Assembly: GCA_964392615.1 (NCBI GenBank)
Contig: CAYMRB010000005.1
Coordinates: 1 to 62,191, forward strand
Direction: 5' to 3'
DNA: 62,191 nt
Source: CAYMRB01 sp964392615
GTDB taxonomy: Bacteria > Planctomycetota > UBA8108
The notes under the pieces were generated by a model that did not search any database, was not told where the DNA came from, and saw nothing but the letters and a program-made list of their open reading frames with translations. Of the stretch, positions 10,182-19,312 are shown in pieces. Positions within the stretch are counted from its first letter, which is position 1; the number at the start of each line of letters is the position of its first letter. A program made the translations under genes and the position numbers.

Positions 10182-11717
10182 GTGTCGACCGACCATCCTG
10201 TCGGCGCCACTCTTCGTGGCGGGTATCGCGTGATCGACGTCCTGCGAGGTGGCATGGGCGTCGTCTACATCTGTCACCAGGAGGCGACGGACCAGCTCTA
10301 CGCGGTCAAGACCGTGCGCTTCGACGGCGCGCCGGACGATGTCCAGGGACGGCTGACGCGCTTCGGCAGCGAGGTCAATCACTGGATCCGCATCTCGCGG
10401 GAGAGCACGTGCGACAAGATCGTCACCGCGCTGGCGTTCGATGCGGACGAGCGTTTGCTGATCCTCGAGTTCATCGACGGTCTTCCGCTGAGCAGTCTCG
10501 TGCGGCCGGGGCAGGTTCTTCATCCGCGCCACTTCATCGACTGGGCTCGCGATATCGCGACGGCGATGCACGAGCTGCACTCGCGGTTTCGGCTGATCCA
10601 TCGCGATCTGAAGCCCGCCAACGTGCTCGTCGAGCGCAAGGATCTCACCGCGAAGGTGACCGACCTCGGCATCGGCAAAGTCCTGGAGGGCGCGGACAAG
10701 ACCCACACGCTGATCGGGACGCCGAAGTTCATGGCGCCCGAGTGCTTCACGGGGCGCGCGAGCTTCCGCTCCGATGTCTACTCGTACGGCGCGACGCTGT
10801 TCTGGATGTTGACCCTCGAGCACGCGGTGGCCCTCGAGGGGACTCTGGAGGAGGTGCCGGGCTCCGTACCGCCGCGCATGAGATCGTTGATCGAACAGTG
10901 TCTGCAGCGCGACCCGGAGAAACGGCCCGAGTCATTCGACGAGGTGCTTCGCGCCCTGAGCGAGGTCGAGGATCTCGCGGCGTTTTCGTTCGACGCCGAC
11001 GCGTATCGGTTCTGCGAGACGCACGGCTTTCATTCCCCGCTGCCGACCGAGGGCGACGAGGAGGGCGAGGCCTCCTGTCTGTTCTGCGTGCGGCAAGCGG
11101 AACTCGACCGACAGATCACGTCGACGGTTCACGGCTCGCAGGTCGAAGCGGAATCCAGCGCGACGGGGACGGTCGAGCGCTCCGATGCCGAACCGCGCAG
11201 GCCCGCGGCGACGGGTACCGCGTTCATGAAGGACGCGCTCCTGAAGGGGCCGCGGGTCGAGGCTCCACCGGAGAAGCCTCCTCGCAAGTCGCCGCGTCGG
11301 GCGTTTCTTCTCGGCGGCGCTGCCGTTGCCACGGTGGCCGCCGGGTGGTATCTGGCGAGCCTCTGGGGTGGCGGAAACGACGTGGACCCGAACGGCGAGG
11401 GGAATGGGAAGTCGAACGGAGTCGGGGGCGGCAACGGCAACGGCAACGGGACGACGAACGGTGGCGGTCACGCGGCGACCGACGGCACGTGTGCTCACCC
11501 AGGGTGTGACGCGTCGGTTGCGTCGAGCGCCAGGTTCGAGACGTTCCGCGCGTCGAGTCCGAGCGCGGACGATTGGAAGTCGACGCATTGCCCGACGCAC
11601 AGCCCGTTCGTGTGCCCGCAGTGCACGCGTCGTCACACCGAGGCCGAGACGGTCCGCTGGGACGAGCGCTGCGCTTCGTGCGGGCACGACGGGCTGCCGA
11701 GGGAGGGCGGCGAGTAG
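10182..11717 (+). CDS. Ser/Thr protein kinase with membrane anchor and zinc-ribbon-like tail
   Basis: 511 residues from a GTG at 10182, supported by AGAGGAG at 10167-10173, 8 bases upstream. The kinase domain (about 15-270) has LRGGMGVVYIC as glycine loop, YAVKTV, HRDLKPANVL, VTDLGIGKV (DLG instead of DFG) and GTPKFMAPE. A Pro/Arg-rich linker, one transmembrane helix (about 373-395), a Gly/Asn repeat linker (about 396-430) and a Cys/His-rich end follow: CAHPGC, CPTHSPFVCPQC, CASCGHDG, which could bind two zinc ions. With one membrane pass the Cys-rich tail would lie outside the cytoplasm as a sensor or binding module (inference). It sits divergent to the sigma/kinase/PocR operon. Confidence 0.88.
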   Translation: MSTDHPVGATLRGGYRVIDVLRGGMGVVYICHQEATDQLYAVKTVRFDGAPDDVQGRLTRFGSEVNHWIRISRESTCDKIVTALAFDADERLLILEFIDGLPLSSLVRPGQVLHPRHFIDWARDIATAMHELHSRFRLIHRDLKPANVLVERKDLTAKVTDLGIGKVLEGADKTHTLIGTPKFMAPECFTGRASFRSDVYSYGATLFWMLTLEHAVALEGTLEEVPGSVPPRMRSLIEQCLQRDPEKRPESFDEVLRALSEVEDLAAFSFDADAYRFCETHGFHSPLPTEGDEEGEASCLFCVRQAELDRQITSTVHGSQVEAESSATGTVERSDAEPRRPAATGTAFMKDALLKGPRVEAPPEKPPRKSPRRAFLLGGAAVATVAAGWYLASLWGGGNDVDPNGEGNGKSNGVGGGNGNGNGTTNGGGHAATDGTCAHPGCDASVASSARFETFRASSPSADDWKSTHCPTHSPFVCPQCTRRHTEAETVRWDERCASCGHDGLPREGGE

Positions 11718-11726
11718 CGGCGAAGC

Positions 11727-11746
11727 TCGAGCTCAGCTCAGCTCGA
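11727..11746. terminator. Stem-loop at the convergent kinase/TPR gene ends
   Basis: TCGAGCT (11727-11733) pairs perfectly with AGCTCGA (11740-11746) across a 6-base loop. It lies just after the kinase stop (11717) and over the end of the opposite gene (stop at 11738). Candidate bidirectional terminator without a T tract. Confidence 0.4.
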
Positions 11747-14473
11747 CAGGAAGTCGAGCTGCTCGGACTCCGGCACGACCTTGCGCGTCAGCTCGTAGCG
11801 CAACTCCTCGCCGACTTTCATGCGGACCTCGCCGACGCCGGGGGCGAACGTGTAGAAACGGTCGCGCCCGCCGCCGCTGCTGGACACCTTGACGGTGATG
11901 CAGTGGGTGTAGATCTGACCGCCGGCGACGCAGGTCTCGCCCGTCGCGACGACGCGCGCCTCGTACTTCGTCGCGCGCACGCGGTACCGCCACACCGGTC
12001 GATCGGTCGGTGTGCGTAGCTTGATCGGCAGCTCGACCGGAGCCTCGAGCTCGGCGTCGTACCTCTTGAGCACGCTGTCGGCGTCATCCCACGTCTCGAC
12101 GCGCTCGTTCGGCCCCATCTTCGTCACGACGCGAAAACGCCCCTGCTGGAGCTGGTCGGTCACGCCGACCTCGCGCGTCGCGCCGGCCGGCGATCGGTAG
12201 GTCCAGCGATTCCCTGCCGCGAGGGGGACGTAGTCGGAGAAGTACGCCACCAGCCGGCTGAAGACCTCCTTCTCCGCGTCGGAGCGCGGGCCGAAGCCCT
12301 GACGCGACGCCGCGACGATGTGATCGAACGCCTGTCGGTACGCCTTCTCGTCGTCGTTGTCGTCACCGACTCGATAGAGCAAGAAGCCGAGCCGTCGGCG
12401 CGATTCGTGATCCGCCGGATCGATCACGGTCAATCGTTCCAGAATGTCGATGAGTTGGCGAGGCGCCGCATCGCGATCCGCACTGCGCGTCGCGAAGAGC
12501 TCGCGGTAGCACTCGCGCAGGCCCTTGACGACCTCGCGATCGCGCTTCGGCGCTGCCTCGAGGTACTCGCGGCTGCGTTCGAGCTGCGAGTCTTCGAGGT
12601 AGCACAGCCCGGCGATGCGCAAGTCGACGCCGCTGAGCAGCGTCTTGTCGTTCACCTTGTCGAAACGCGTGCAGCCGTTCTTGTAGTCGCGCTTGAAGTA
12701 GTAGCACTTGCCCTGGAGCACCCAGTCCTTTTGGGTCGGGCGCCGGCCGAGTGTGGCTACCGATGAGATCGCATCGATGGCGCGTTGGTGGTCACCGAGC
12801 TTGAAGTAGCACTGGGCGACGGCGCGGGACATCTCGGCCTGGCGAGCGGTCCAGCCCTTCGTCTCGGAGAGTTCGAGCGCCTGCAGATACAGCGGCAGCG
12901 CCTCGCTGGGCTTCTCGGCCAAGCCCTCGGCCTTGCTGACGGACGCGACGTACTCCGTGATCGACGGATCGCGGACTTCCTTCTCCAGCTGGGCGATTTC
13001 GTCGCCGAGCAGTGCCTTGCGATCGCCCAGCGCGGCCTTGGCGAGGTCGAACGTCTTCTGCGCCTGCTCGAGGTCGCCGTCGACCAGCGCCTTCTGGATC
13101 TTCATCGCTACGGTCTGCCAGTGTTCGCTGGCTTCAACGCGTCCGAGTCCGGAACGGCCGCGCTTCAGGAGCTCGTCGGGATTCTTGAGGAAGTGCTGGT
13201 CGTCGAGCTTGAGCAGGTCGAGGGCGATGCCGAATTTCTCGCGTGCGAGCTCGGTCTCGTCGATCTCGAGGAGGCTCTCTCCGGTTTCGAGAAGCGCTTC
13301 GACGTAACCCTGTTGGGCGATGCGTCGAACTCGGCCGTAGCGCTCGTCGTCGCGTTGAGTGACATCGACGGCATCGAGCAGATCGATCGCTTTGCGATAC
13401 GCGTCGAGATATCCGGATCGCTCGCGCAGCGCTTCATCGGCGAGAACGACGTTGCGCGCCAGCAGCTCCGCGTCGGCGTCCCAGCTATTGTAGGTCTCGA
13501 GCCACTCGCTGATGCGCGCGATCAGCGTCTCGCCCCATTCGCTGCGATCGTGTCGGCCGTGGCGCCGGTATCGATCGACGTACTCGACCAGCTTCTGCGC
13601 GTTCTTCGCGAGATCGGGATCGTTCTCGAACGCCGTGTCGATCGCGCCAGGGTTGGAGTACTCGCGCAGGAAGCTGAACGCATCACGGTAAGCGACGTGG
13701 AAGTCGTGGTTCGCAGAGCTGTCCTGAAACAGGGCCTGAAGCATCAGCTTCGCGGCATCCTGGGTGAGCTCGCCACGGCCGAGATCCTCTTGCAGGACGC
13801 GGCCGAGGAAGAACAGTGCGCGCTTGTCCTCGGGATCCACGCTCCGGCACTTCCGCAGGAGATCGCCGGCTCGTTGGAAGGCCTGCCGGTTGTTTTCGAG
13901 TACTGCCTTGTGGAAGAAGCACTCGCCCTTCCCTAGCAGCGCTTCGAAGTCGTCCTCGCCGAAGCGGGCCTGCATGAGCCCGAACGCGTTCTGGGCGCTC
14001 TGCAGGTGCTTTCGTGCGACTTCCCGCAGCTTACGAATCGAGCCAGCGTTCTCGGGCGAATCGTCGAGGAAGACCGGCTCGGCTCGGCGAGCGAGCGCCA
14101 ACGCGGTACGGCCTGCGTAGAGGTGGTGTTCGCGAGCGCCCCCCTCGTCGATCAGGAGATCCGGGTTGACCTGGCCGAACGCACGGGCCGCCCCGTCGTA
14201 CTGACCGAGCCGGTAGAGGCACAGCCCTTCGCGCAGTCGCGATTGATAGTACGACGCATCGTCGTCGCCGCTGTGTGCTGCGGCAAACGTGCGGTACTCG
14301 GCGAGCGCGTCGACGAAATTCCCCTGAGCGTAGTGCGTGTTCGCCGCGGTGAGGCCGGGGTCGACCTTCTCCGGTGTACAGCTCAGCGCTGTCATCCCGA
14401 GGACAAGCCCCACGGCTACAGCGCGCCTGAGGCTCCTGCTGGTGTCGGCCATTTCAGGCGTTTCCTTGCTCAT
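11738..14473 (-). CDS. TPR-repeat lipoprotein
   Basis: 911 residues. The signal peptide ends in a lipobox (LGMTALSC, Cys at about residue 32), so the protein is lipid-anchored and faces the periplasm or surface. Much of it is helical repeats of tetratricopeptide type (ANTHYAQGNFVDALAEYRTF; LREGLCLYRLGQYDGAARAFGQV; AVAQCYFKLGDHQRAIDAI; KCYYFKRDYKNGCTRFDKV). The last ~190 residues are a beta-rich domain (YVPLAAGNRWTYRSPAGATREVGV; FYTFAPGVGEVRMKVGEEL) like those found in secreted proteins of unknown function. It follows the small lipoprotein gene by 41 bases and probably shares its transcript. Likely a scaffold in an envelope complex; partner unknown. Confidence 0.8.
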   Translation of the reverse strand: MSKETPEMADTSRSLRRAVAVGLVLGMTALSCTPEKVDPGLTAANTHYAQGNFVDALAEYRTFAAAHSGDDDASYYQSRLREGLCLYRLGQYDGAARAFGQVNPDLLIDEGGAREHHLYAGRTALALARRAEPVFLDDSPENAGSIRKLREVARKHLQSAQNAFGLMQARFGEDDFEALLGKGECFFHKAVLENNRQAFQRAGDLLRKCRSVDPEDKRALFFLGRVLQEDLGRGELTQDAAKLMLQALFQDSSANHDFHVAYRDAFSFLREYSNPGAIDTAFENDPDLAKNAQKLVEYVDRYRRHGRHDRSEWGETLIARISEWLETYNSWDADAELLARNVVLADEALRERSGYLDAYRKAIDLLDAVDVTQRDDERYGRVRRIAQQGYVEALLETGESLLEIDETELAREKFGIALDLLKLDDQHFLKNPDELLKRGRSGLGRVEASEHWQTVAMKIQKALVDGDLEQAQKTFDLAKAALGDRKALLGDEIAQLEKEVRDPSITEYVASVSKAEGLAEKPSEALPLYLQALELSETKGWTARQAEMSRAVAQCYFKLGDHQRAIDAISSVATLGRRPTQKDWVLQGKCYYFKRDYKNGCTRFDKVNDKTLLSGVDLRIAGLCYLEDSQLERSREYLEAAPKRDREVVKGLRECYRELFATRSADRDAAPRQLIDILERLTVIDPADHESRRRLGFLLYRVGDDNDDEKAYRQAFDHIVAASRQGFGPRSDAEKEVFSRLVAYFSDYVPLAAGNRWTYRSPAGATREVGVTDQLQQGRFRVVTKMGPNERVETWDDADSVLKRYDAELEAPVELPIKLRTPTDRPVWRYRVRATKYEARVVATGETCVAGGQIYTHCITVKVSSSGGGRDRFYTFAPGVGEVRMKVGEELRYELTRKVVPESEQLDFLSS

Positions 14474-14514
14474 GTGCGCCCAAATCAGGGCGGCCTTCGA
14501 ACGATCCGGACCGT

Positions 14515-15195
14515 TCAGTCGGCCCAGAGATCGTACGTCTTCGGGAAGTTGATTCGAGTCGTGAAGGTGTCACCGGCGCTCGTCGCCGAGCGCATCGTGA
14601 CGCGCAAAGAAATCGATGCCTCGCGCAGCTCGATCTCGTCGAGGTCCCGATCATCGTCGACGACCCGGAACAGGAGAGCCCCCTGCACCGACCGACTCTT
14701 CGGAGCGACGTTGCGGTCGTCGAGGACCTTGCGCGAGTAGTCGTCTTCCATCGCCACGTTCGCGTCCCAGACGTCGCTGAGCGCGATGAAGCCGGGGAAG
14801 ATGAAGAGCGGCCACCAGGGCAGGCTCGACCAGCCGGAGAAGGACAGCTCATCGAGCGCTTCCTTCAACGGCACCGGTGCGAACTCGGTGCCGTCGGCGA
14901 GCGTGAATCGGGCTTGCGACACGCGGATCTCGAAGTTGGCATCCTCGCTAGTGTTCTCGAGAAACACCTCGACCGGCAGCATGTTGTAGTCCGCGGGGTT
15001 GAACCCGAAGTGCTTCTCGAGGTACTCGGCGCCCTCCGGCATGCGGGCCGCGAACACGAGTCCGTAGTCGTTGTAGTTGTCCTGCTCGAGTATCGAGCTC
15101 GCTGTCCGCGAGATGAACGGCTTTGCCTCGTAGGAAGCGCATCCCGTCGCAGCGGTCGCCACGATGATCAGGCAGAGTAGACGGCGTGGAATCAC
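14515..15195 (-). CDS. Lipoprotein of unknown function
   Basis: 226 residues. A classical lipoprotein signal, MIPRRLLCLIIVATAATGC, gives a mature N-terminal Cys19. The mature part has no domain I recognise. It contains a beta-rich core (VEVFLENTSEDANFEIRVSQARFTLADGTEF) and a hydrophobic Trp/Phe-rich stretch (SSLPWWPLFIFPGFIALS, about 123-140) that could lie in or on the outer membrane. It is the first gene of a probable two-gene unit with the TPR lipoprotein downstream, so the two may work together in the envelope (inference). Confidence 0.75.
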   Translation of the reverse strand: MIPRRLLCLIIVATAATGCASYEAKPFISRTASSILEQDNYNDYGLVFAARMPEGAEYLEKHFGFNPADYNMLPVEVFLENTSEDANFEIRVSQARFTLADGTEFAPVPLKEALDELSFSGWSSLPWWPLFIFPGFIALSDVWDANVAMEDDYSRKVLDDRNVAPKSRSVQGALLFRVVDDDRDLDEIELREASISLRVTMRSATSAGDTFTTRINFPKTYDLWAD

Positions 15196-15362
15196 CCCTG
15201 GACTCCTTTCGGTTCGCGACCTGTAAACGAATAGTACGGGCCCGAATCTACAGGATGGTTCCTACACTGTCCAACGATCGACAGAGCGCCATCGGACGAT
15301 CAATCGACATGGGCTGACCGCGGCGCGCGCTCAGCGCTGACCGATCGGCGAACGCGCCTCGC

Positions 15363-16508
15363 TCAACGCTGGTAGATCGGAAGATATCGGAACTCGACGC
15401 CCAGGCCGAGAATCGCCATCGCGGTCGCGTAGACCGGTCCGGCTTGCTCTTCGTGCGTGGCTCCAGGAGGTGACGGCCAGCTGCCGTCCGACGCCTGCTT
15501 CTCGAGCAGGAGCTTCTCGGCCGATGCTTGCCACTCCTTCCAGTAGGTGCCGCCGAGTTGGTACATGCCCTGCGCGGCGTAGTACGCGCCGTAGTAGAAG
15601 AACGGTCCCTTCCACTGCAGCGGGTGACGCAGGAGCCAATCTCCGCCTCGTCGGGCCTCCCGGCTGTCGTGTTCGCCGCAGATCTCGAGGGCGAGGATAC
15701 CTGTTCCCGTGCGCCCGATGTTCGGATCGCCGCCGGGTTGGTAGGAGAAGCCGCCCGAGGGGTGGGCGCAGCGAGTGATGTAGAGGACGGCTTGGCGGAT
15801 GTTCTTGTCGGGTACCTGCAAGGCGACGTCCCGCGCGGCACGGAGCGCGAGCAGCTGCCAACCGCTGACGGAGATATCGGACACCTCGGACGACGGCGTA
15901 TAGCGCCAGCCACCGAGGTTCCAGCGATCCTTCGGCACGTTCTGCGCGCGCAGTATCAGATTGATCGCCGTGCGGTGGACGCGGTGGATGTTCTCGACGC
16001 CGGGGGTCTCCGGGTCGATCGTGCCGACGACCTCGCCCAGCATCAGGCTCGCGATGCCGTGGCTGTACATCTCGCCGTGCGACGTGTCGCGAATGATCAT
16101 TCCGCCGCGCCCCTGGCGCAGCACCCACGCCACAGCCCGCTCGATGTTCTCGCCGTACGGCCCGCGGCCCGGCTCGTGTCCGCGGGCGAGAAACGCCATG
16201 ATCGCGAGGCTGACGATGCCGGTGTTCTTGCCGTATCCGGACGATAGCCAGCTGCCGTCGCTGAGCTGGCTGCGCGCCAGGAACTCGAGGCCGCGGTCGA
16301 CGGCGCGCGTCACCGGCGTGTCGGCGTAGATCTCGCGAAGATCGCCGACGACGACCGCGGGCGCCGCGTCCGAACGGGGAGTCGGCGGACCGTCGTGTGG
16401 CGGTTTCGGCGTCTCCTGCACGAACGCGACGGCGCCAGCGAGAACGACGAGACAGCATGCCGTGCCGACGGCGGCTGAGCGCTTCTTCAGCGGGCTGCTG
16501 GTGATCAT
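15363..16508 (-). CDS. Secreted terpenoid-cyclase/prenyltransferase-like (alpha/alpha)6 repeat protein
   Basis: 381 residues from the ATG ending at 16508 (MITSSPLKKRSAAVG); 30 further in-frame codons upstream look non-coding. A signal peptide or anchor (about 12-30) precedes a chain of helical repeats with the Gly/Trp motifs of squalene-cyclase-like toroids: VDRGLEFLARSQLSDGSWLSS, GIASLMLGEVVG, GGWRYTP, SGGFSYQPGG, EKQASDGSWP. The acidic DCTAE- or DxDD-type catalytic motif of true cyclases is not seen, so enzymatic cyclisation is unlikely; such proteins are abundant and uncharacterised in planctomycetes. It is divergent from the FG-GAP gene, sharing a short promoter region. Confidence 0.75.
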   Translation of the reverse strand: MITSSPLKKRSAAVGTACCLVVLAGAVAFVQETPKPPHDGPPTPRSDAAPAVVVGDLREIYADTPVTRAVDRGLEFLARSQLSDGSWLSSGYGKNTGIVSLAIMAFLARGHEPGRGPYGENIERAVAWVLRQGRGGMIIRDTSHGEMYSHGIASLMLGEVVGTIDPETPGVENIHRVHRTAINLILRAQNVPKDRWNLGGWRYTPSSEVSDISVSGWQLLALRAARDVALQVPDKNIRQAVLYITRCAHPSGGFSYQPGGDPNIGRTGTGILALEICGEHDSREARRGGDWLLRHPLQWKGPFFYYGAYYAAQGMYQLGGTYWKEWQASAEKLLLEKQASDGSWPSPPGATHEEQAGPVYATAMAILGLGVEFRYLPIYQR

Positions 16509-16574
16509 GGTGCTTGGAGCGGGAATCCCTTTGTCGACGGGGCCTCGACGGACGGGACATCCGGAGGCGGCGCC

Positions 16575-16584
16575 CATTATAATG
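16575..16584. promoter_or_regulatory. Palindromic TATAAT -10 element in a divergent promoter
   Basis: CATTATAATG (16575-16584) is a perfect palindrome containing a consensus TATAAT on both strands. It lies 33 bases before the FG-GAP gene start on the plus strand and 66 bases before the opposite gene start. A weak GGGACA lies about 18 bases upstream on the plus side. One element may serve both genes. Confidence 0.5.
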
Positions 16585-16616
16585 AATGACTCTCGCAACC
16601 GCTCGAGGAAGGGTCC

Positions 16617-19124
16617 ATGGGTTCCAGGTCAGCCGATCGGCGGTCCGCCGCCGCTCTGTTCACTCTCGTGCTGTCGGTCCTGTCGCCCGCGGCTGCCCAG
16701 GAAGACTGCGCGTCGTCCGTGCCCTACGGCGGTTTGGAGTGCTGGGCGGTCGGCGCGCAGCCGCGATCGATCGCAGCCGCGGACATCGATGCCGACGGAC
16801 GCGTCGATCTCGTCACGGCAGACGCCGCGAACGATACGGTATCGGTGGTGCGTTCGGCGGGGGACGGCCGATTCGCGCCCCCGGTCGAGTTCGGTGTCGG
16901 TCCGGCGCCGCGCATGGTCGTCGCTGCCGACCTGAATGCCGACGGCGCTCCCGACCTGATCACGGTCAGTCCCGGTCGTGATAGCGTGTCGGTGTTGCGG
17001 GCGATCGGGGACGGCACCTTCGCGGCGTATCGCGAGTTCGCAGCTGGACGTCGCCCCGTAGCGGTCGCGGTGGCCGACATCGACGGCGTCGGTGATCTCG
17101 ACATCGTCACGGCCGATCTCGCGGCGGACGAGGTCAGCATTCTCCTCGCCGGTGTCGACGGCGCCTACGAACGCGCGTCCGTCGTGTCCGTCGGCGAGCG
17201 TCCGCGGTGTCTGATCGTCAGCGACCTCGATGGTGACGGCGATCGCGATATCGTCACGGCCAACGAAGCGTCCGGCGATATCACCGTCGCCCTCGGCAAC
17301 GGCGACGGTTCGTTCGCCCCCGGTGCGCGGATCGCGGTTTTCGACGAGGACGAGGACGAGGATGAGGTCTGGGACCCGCTCGCGATGACGGCCGCAGACT
17401 TCGACGCCGATGACGCGCTCGATCTCGCTGTCGCGATCACGCGATTCGACGACGCCGAAGGCGCCATCGTCGCACTGCGCGGAACCGGAGACGGTGGCTT
17501 CGAGCGCGGCCGAACGTTCGAGGTCGGGCTGCTGCCTCAGTCTCTCGTCGCGGCGGATTTCGACGACAACGACCGCATCGACCTCGCCGTCGCCAATTGG
17601 GGCACGGACGACATCGCGATTCTGTCGGGTCGCGGCAACGTCGCGTTCAAAAGCGCCCGCATCTATGCGACGAAGACGGCGCCGGCAGGGATCGTCGCAG
17701 CGGATTTCGACTCCGATGGCATTCTCGACTTGGCGACCGCACACGAGGAAGAGGATGCAGTCGTGGTTCTGACGGGTCGCGGCGATCGTTCGTTCGTCAC
17801 CGGGGAGCGGTTCTCGGTGCACCGCGGCACGTCATCGCTCGTGGCTTCAGACTTCGACGCGGATGGCGTGATCGACATCGCCGTCGTCGAGACGGTCGAG
17901 CTGCGCGCGCGGATCCTGCGTGGGGGCGGTTCGGGCACGTTCGCGGAGAACCGCGTGCTGCGTACGGCGGTGGGGCCGTCGCGGGTCGTTGCCGCGGACT
18001 TCGACGGCAGCGGCGTCGACGATCTGGTCGTGAGCCATCAAGTCGACGATGTGGTCTGGGTCTACTGGGCAACCGGTGCGGGCGGATTCACGGCCGCGAC
18101 GACCATCGGCGTTCCCGGTGCGCCGGTCGACGCTGCCGTTGCGGATCTCGACGGCGACGGCGAGAACGACATTCTGACGGCGAACTCTGCGAGCGACGAG
18201 GTCGTGTGGATCGCCGGTCGCTCGGGTCGTTCGTTCGCCGAGCCCGTGGCTTTCGCCGTCGGGCGCTCTCCGGACGCGATCGCCGTCGCGGACCTGGACG
18301 CGGACGGGACGCCGGACGTCGCGTGCGTGTGTGCGGACTCCGAGGAGATTGTCGTGCTCACGGGATTCGCCGACGGTGCGTTCACGTCGACGCGCTCCGT
18401 GCCGACGGGCGAGCGGCCGCGCGATATCGAGGCCGCGGATCTCGACGGCGACGATGTCATCGATCTGGCGACGACGAGTCGGATGACCGGGGAGGTCATC
18501 GTTCACTTCGGCTCCGGCGGTGGCGCTTTCGAGTCGCCGCGGAGCACGCCGAGCGGCGACGGGCCGGTCGATGTCTGCGTTGCCGCATTGGCCGCAGGCG
18601 AGCGTCGGTCCTTGGTCGTGACCCACGGCGGCTCGGAGGACATCGCGATCTTCCGCGTCGACGACGGTCGCGCATTGCGCGAGACGGGCCGCGTGAGGAC
18701 AGGCGTGCCTTCGCGGCAGACTCTGGTCGCGGACTTCGACGGGGACGGCCGGGCCGATCTCGCGACGGCCAATGACGCGGTCACGGTATTCCTCGCGCAG
18801 GGCGCGCCGGAGGAGTGCGCCGTCGGTTTCCAGAAGCCGTGGGATTGCACGCAGGACGGTCTTGTCGACATCACGGATGCGGTGTGCGTGCTGTCCGTGC
18901 TCTTCGGCGGTGGGGGCGAGCTGCCGTGCGGCGACGGTGGAGCAGGTGCCACCGGCAACGTCCTTCTTCTGGACGGGCATGCCGGTGGGAGGGTCGATAT
19001 CAGCGACGCCGTCGCGATCCTGCAGTTCCTGTTCCAGGGCGGCCCGTCGCATGCGCTCGGTGGCGCGGAGGCGTGCGTGCCGATCGCCGGCTGTCCGCCG
19101 TCGCCGACCTGCGACGTGCGCTGA
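16617..19124 (+). CDS. Secreted FG-GAP/VCBS repeat protein with C-terminal dockerin-like module
   Basis: 835 residues. A signal peptide ends near LSPAAAQ (about residue 27). Residues about 45-720 are tandem FG-GAP/VCBS blades, each with a calcium-loop phrase such as AADIDADGRVDLVTAD, VADLDGDGENDILTAN or VADFDGDGRADLATAN, which fold as an integrin-like beta-propeller. The tail (about 743-811) holds two dockerin-like units, CTQDGLVDITDAVCVLSVLF and GGRVDISDAVAILQFLFQGG, followed by a Cys-rich end. It is exported and probably displayed or released as a binding protein. The same tail occurs on three other proteins in this window. It is followed by the selenoprotein-like frame on the same strand. 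Confidence 0.9.
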   Translation: MGSRSADRRSAAALFTLVLSVLSPAAAQEDCASSVPYGGLECWAVGAQPRSIAAADIDADGRVDLVTADAANDTVSVVRSAGDGRFAPPVEFGVGPAPRMVVAADLNADGAPDLITVSPGRDSVSVLRAIGDGTFAAYREFAAGRRPVAVAVADIDGVGDLDIVTADLAADEVSILLAGVDGAYERASVVSVGERPRCLIVSDLDGDGDRDIVTANEASGDITVALGNGDGSFAPGARIAVFDEDEDEDEVWDPLAMTAADFDADDALDLAVAITRFDDAEGAIVALRGTGDGGFERGRTFEVGLLPQSLVAADFDDNDRIDLAVANWGTDDIAILSGRGNVAFKSARIYATKTAPAGIVAADFDSDGILDLATAHEEEDAVVVLTGRGDRSFVTGERFSVHRGTSSLVASDFDADGVIDIAVVETVELRARILRGGGSGTFAENRVLRTAVGPSRVVAADFDGSGVDDLVVSHQVDDVVWVYWATGAGGFTAATTIGVPGAPVDAAVADLDGDGENDILTANSASDEVVWIAGRSGRSFAEPVAFAVGRSPDAIAVADLDADGTPDVACVCADSEEIVVLTGFADGAFTSTRSVPTGERPRDIEAADLDGDDVIDLATTSRMTGEVIVHFGSGGGAFESPRSTPSGDGPVDVCVAALAAGERRSLVVTHGGSEDIAIFRVDDGRALRETGRVRTGVPSRQTLVADFDGDGRADLATANDAVTVFLAQGAPEECAVGFQKPWDCTQDGLVDITDAVCVLSVLFGGGGELPCGDGGAGATGNVLLLDGHAGGRVDISDAVAILQFLFQGGPSHALGGAEACVPIAGCPPSPTCDVR

Positions 19125-19312
19125 TCTGCCGCCCCGACCGCCATGACGGTGAGCAGCGTCACGGTGTTCGGTGATGGAGTTCACCCCAGCGCGGCACACA
19201 TCGTGCGATCTGCGCAAGTTTCACCGCATCGCTTGCGCTTTGCCGTCACAGGCGTCATGCTCGTCCCTGAAGGGACAAGACAGACCGAGACATCGCGGAG
19301 CCATTGTCGACC
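19125..19312. other. Intergenic leader before the selenoprotein-like frame
   Basis: 188 bases with no gene seen. A short hairpin, GTCCC-TGAA-GGGAC (19263-19276), is the only clear structure; it could end the upstream transcript or sit in the leader of the next gene. Confidence 0.4.

Noticed and set aside
15363..16598. Active squalene/hopene cyclase.
   Set aside because: Helical repeats are present but the DxDD or similar catalytic acid motif is not, and the protein carries a signal peptide.
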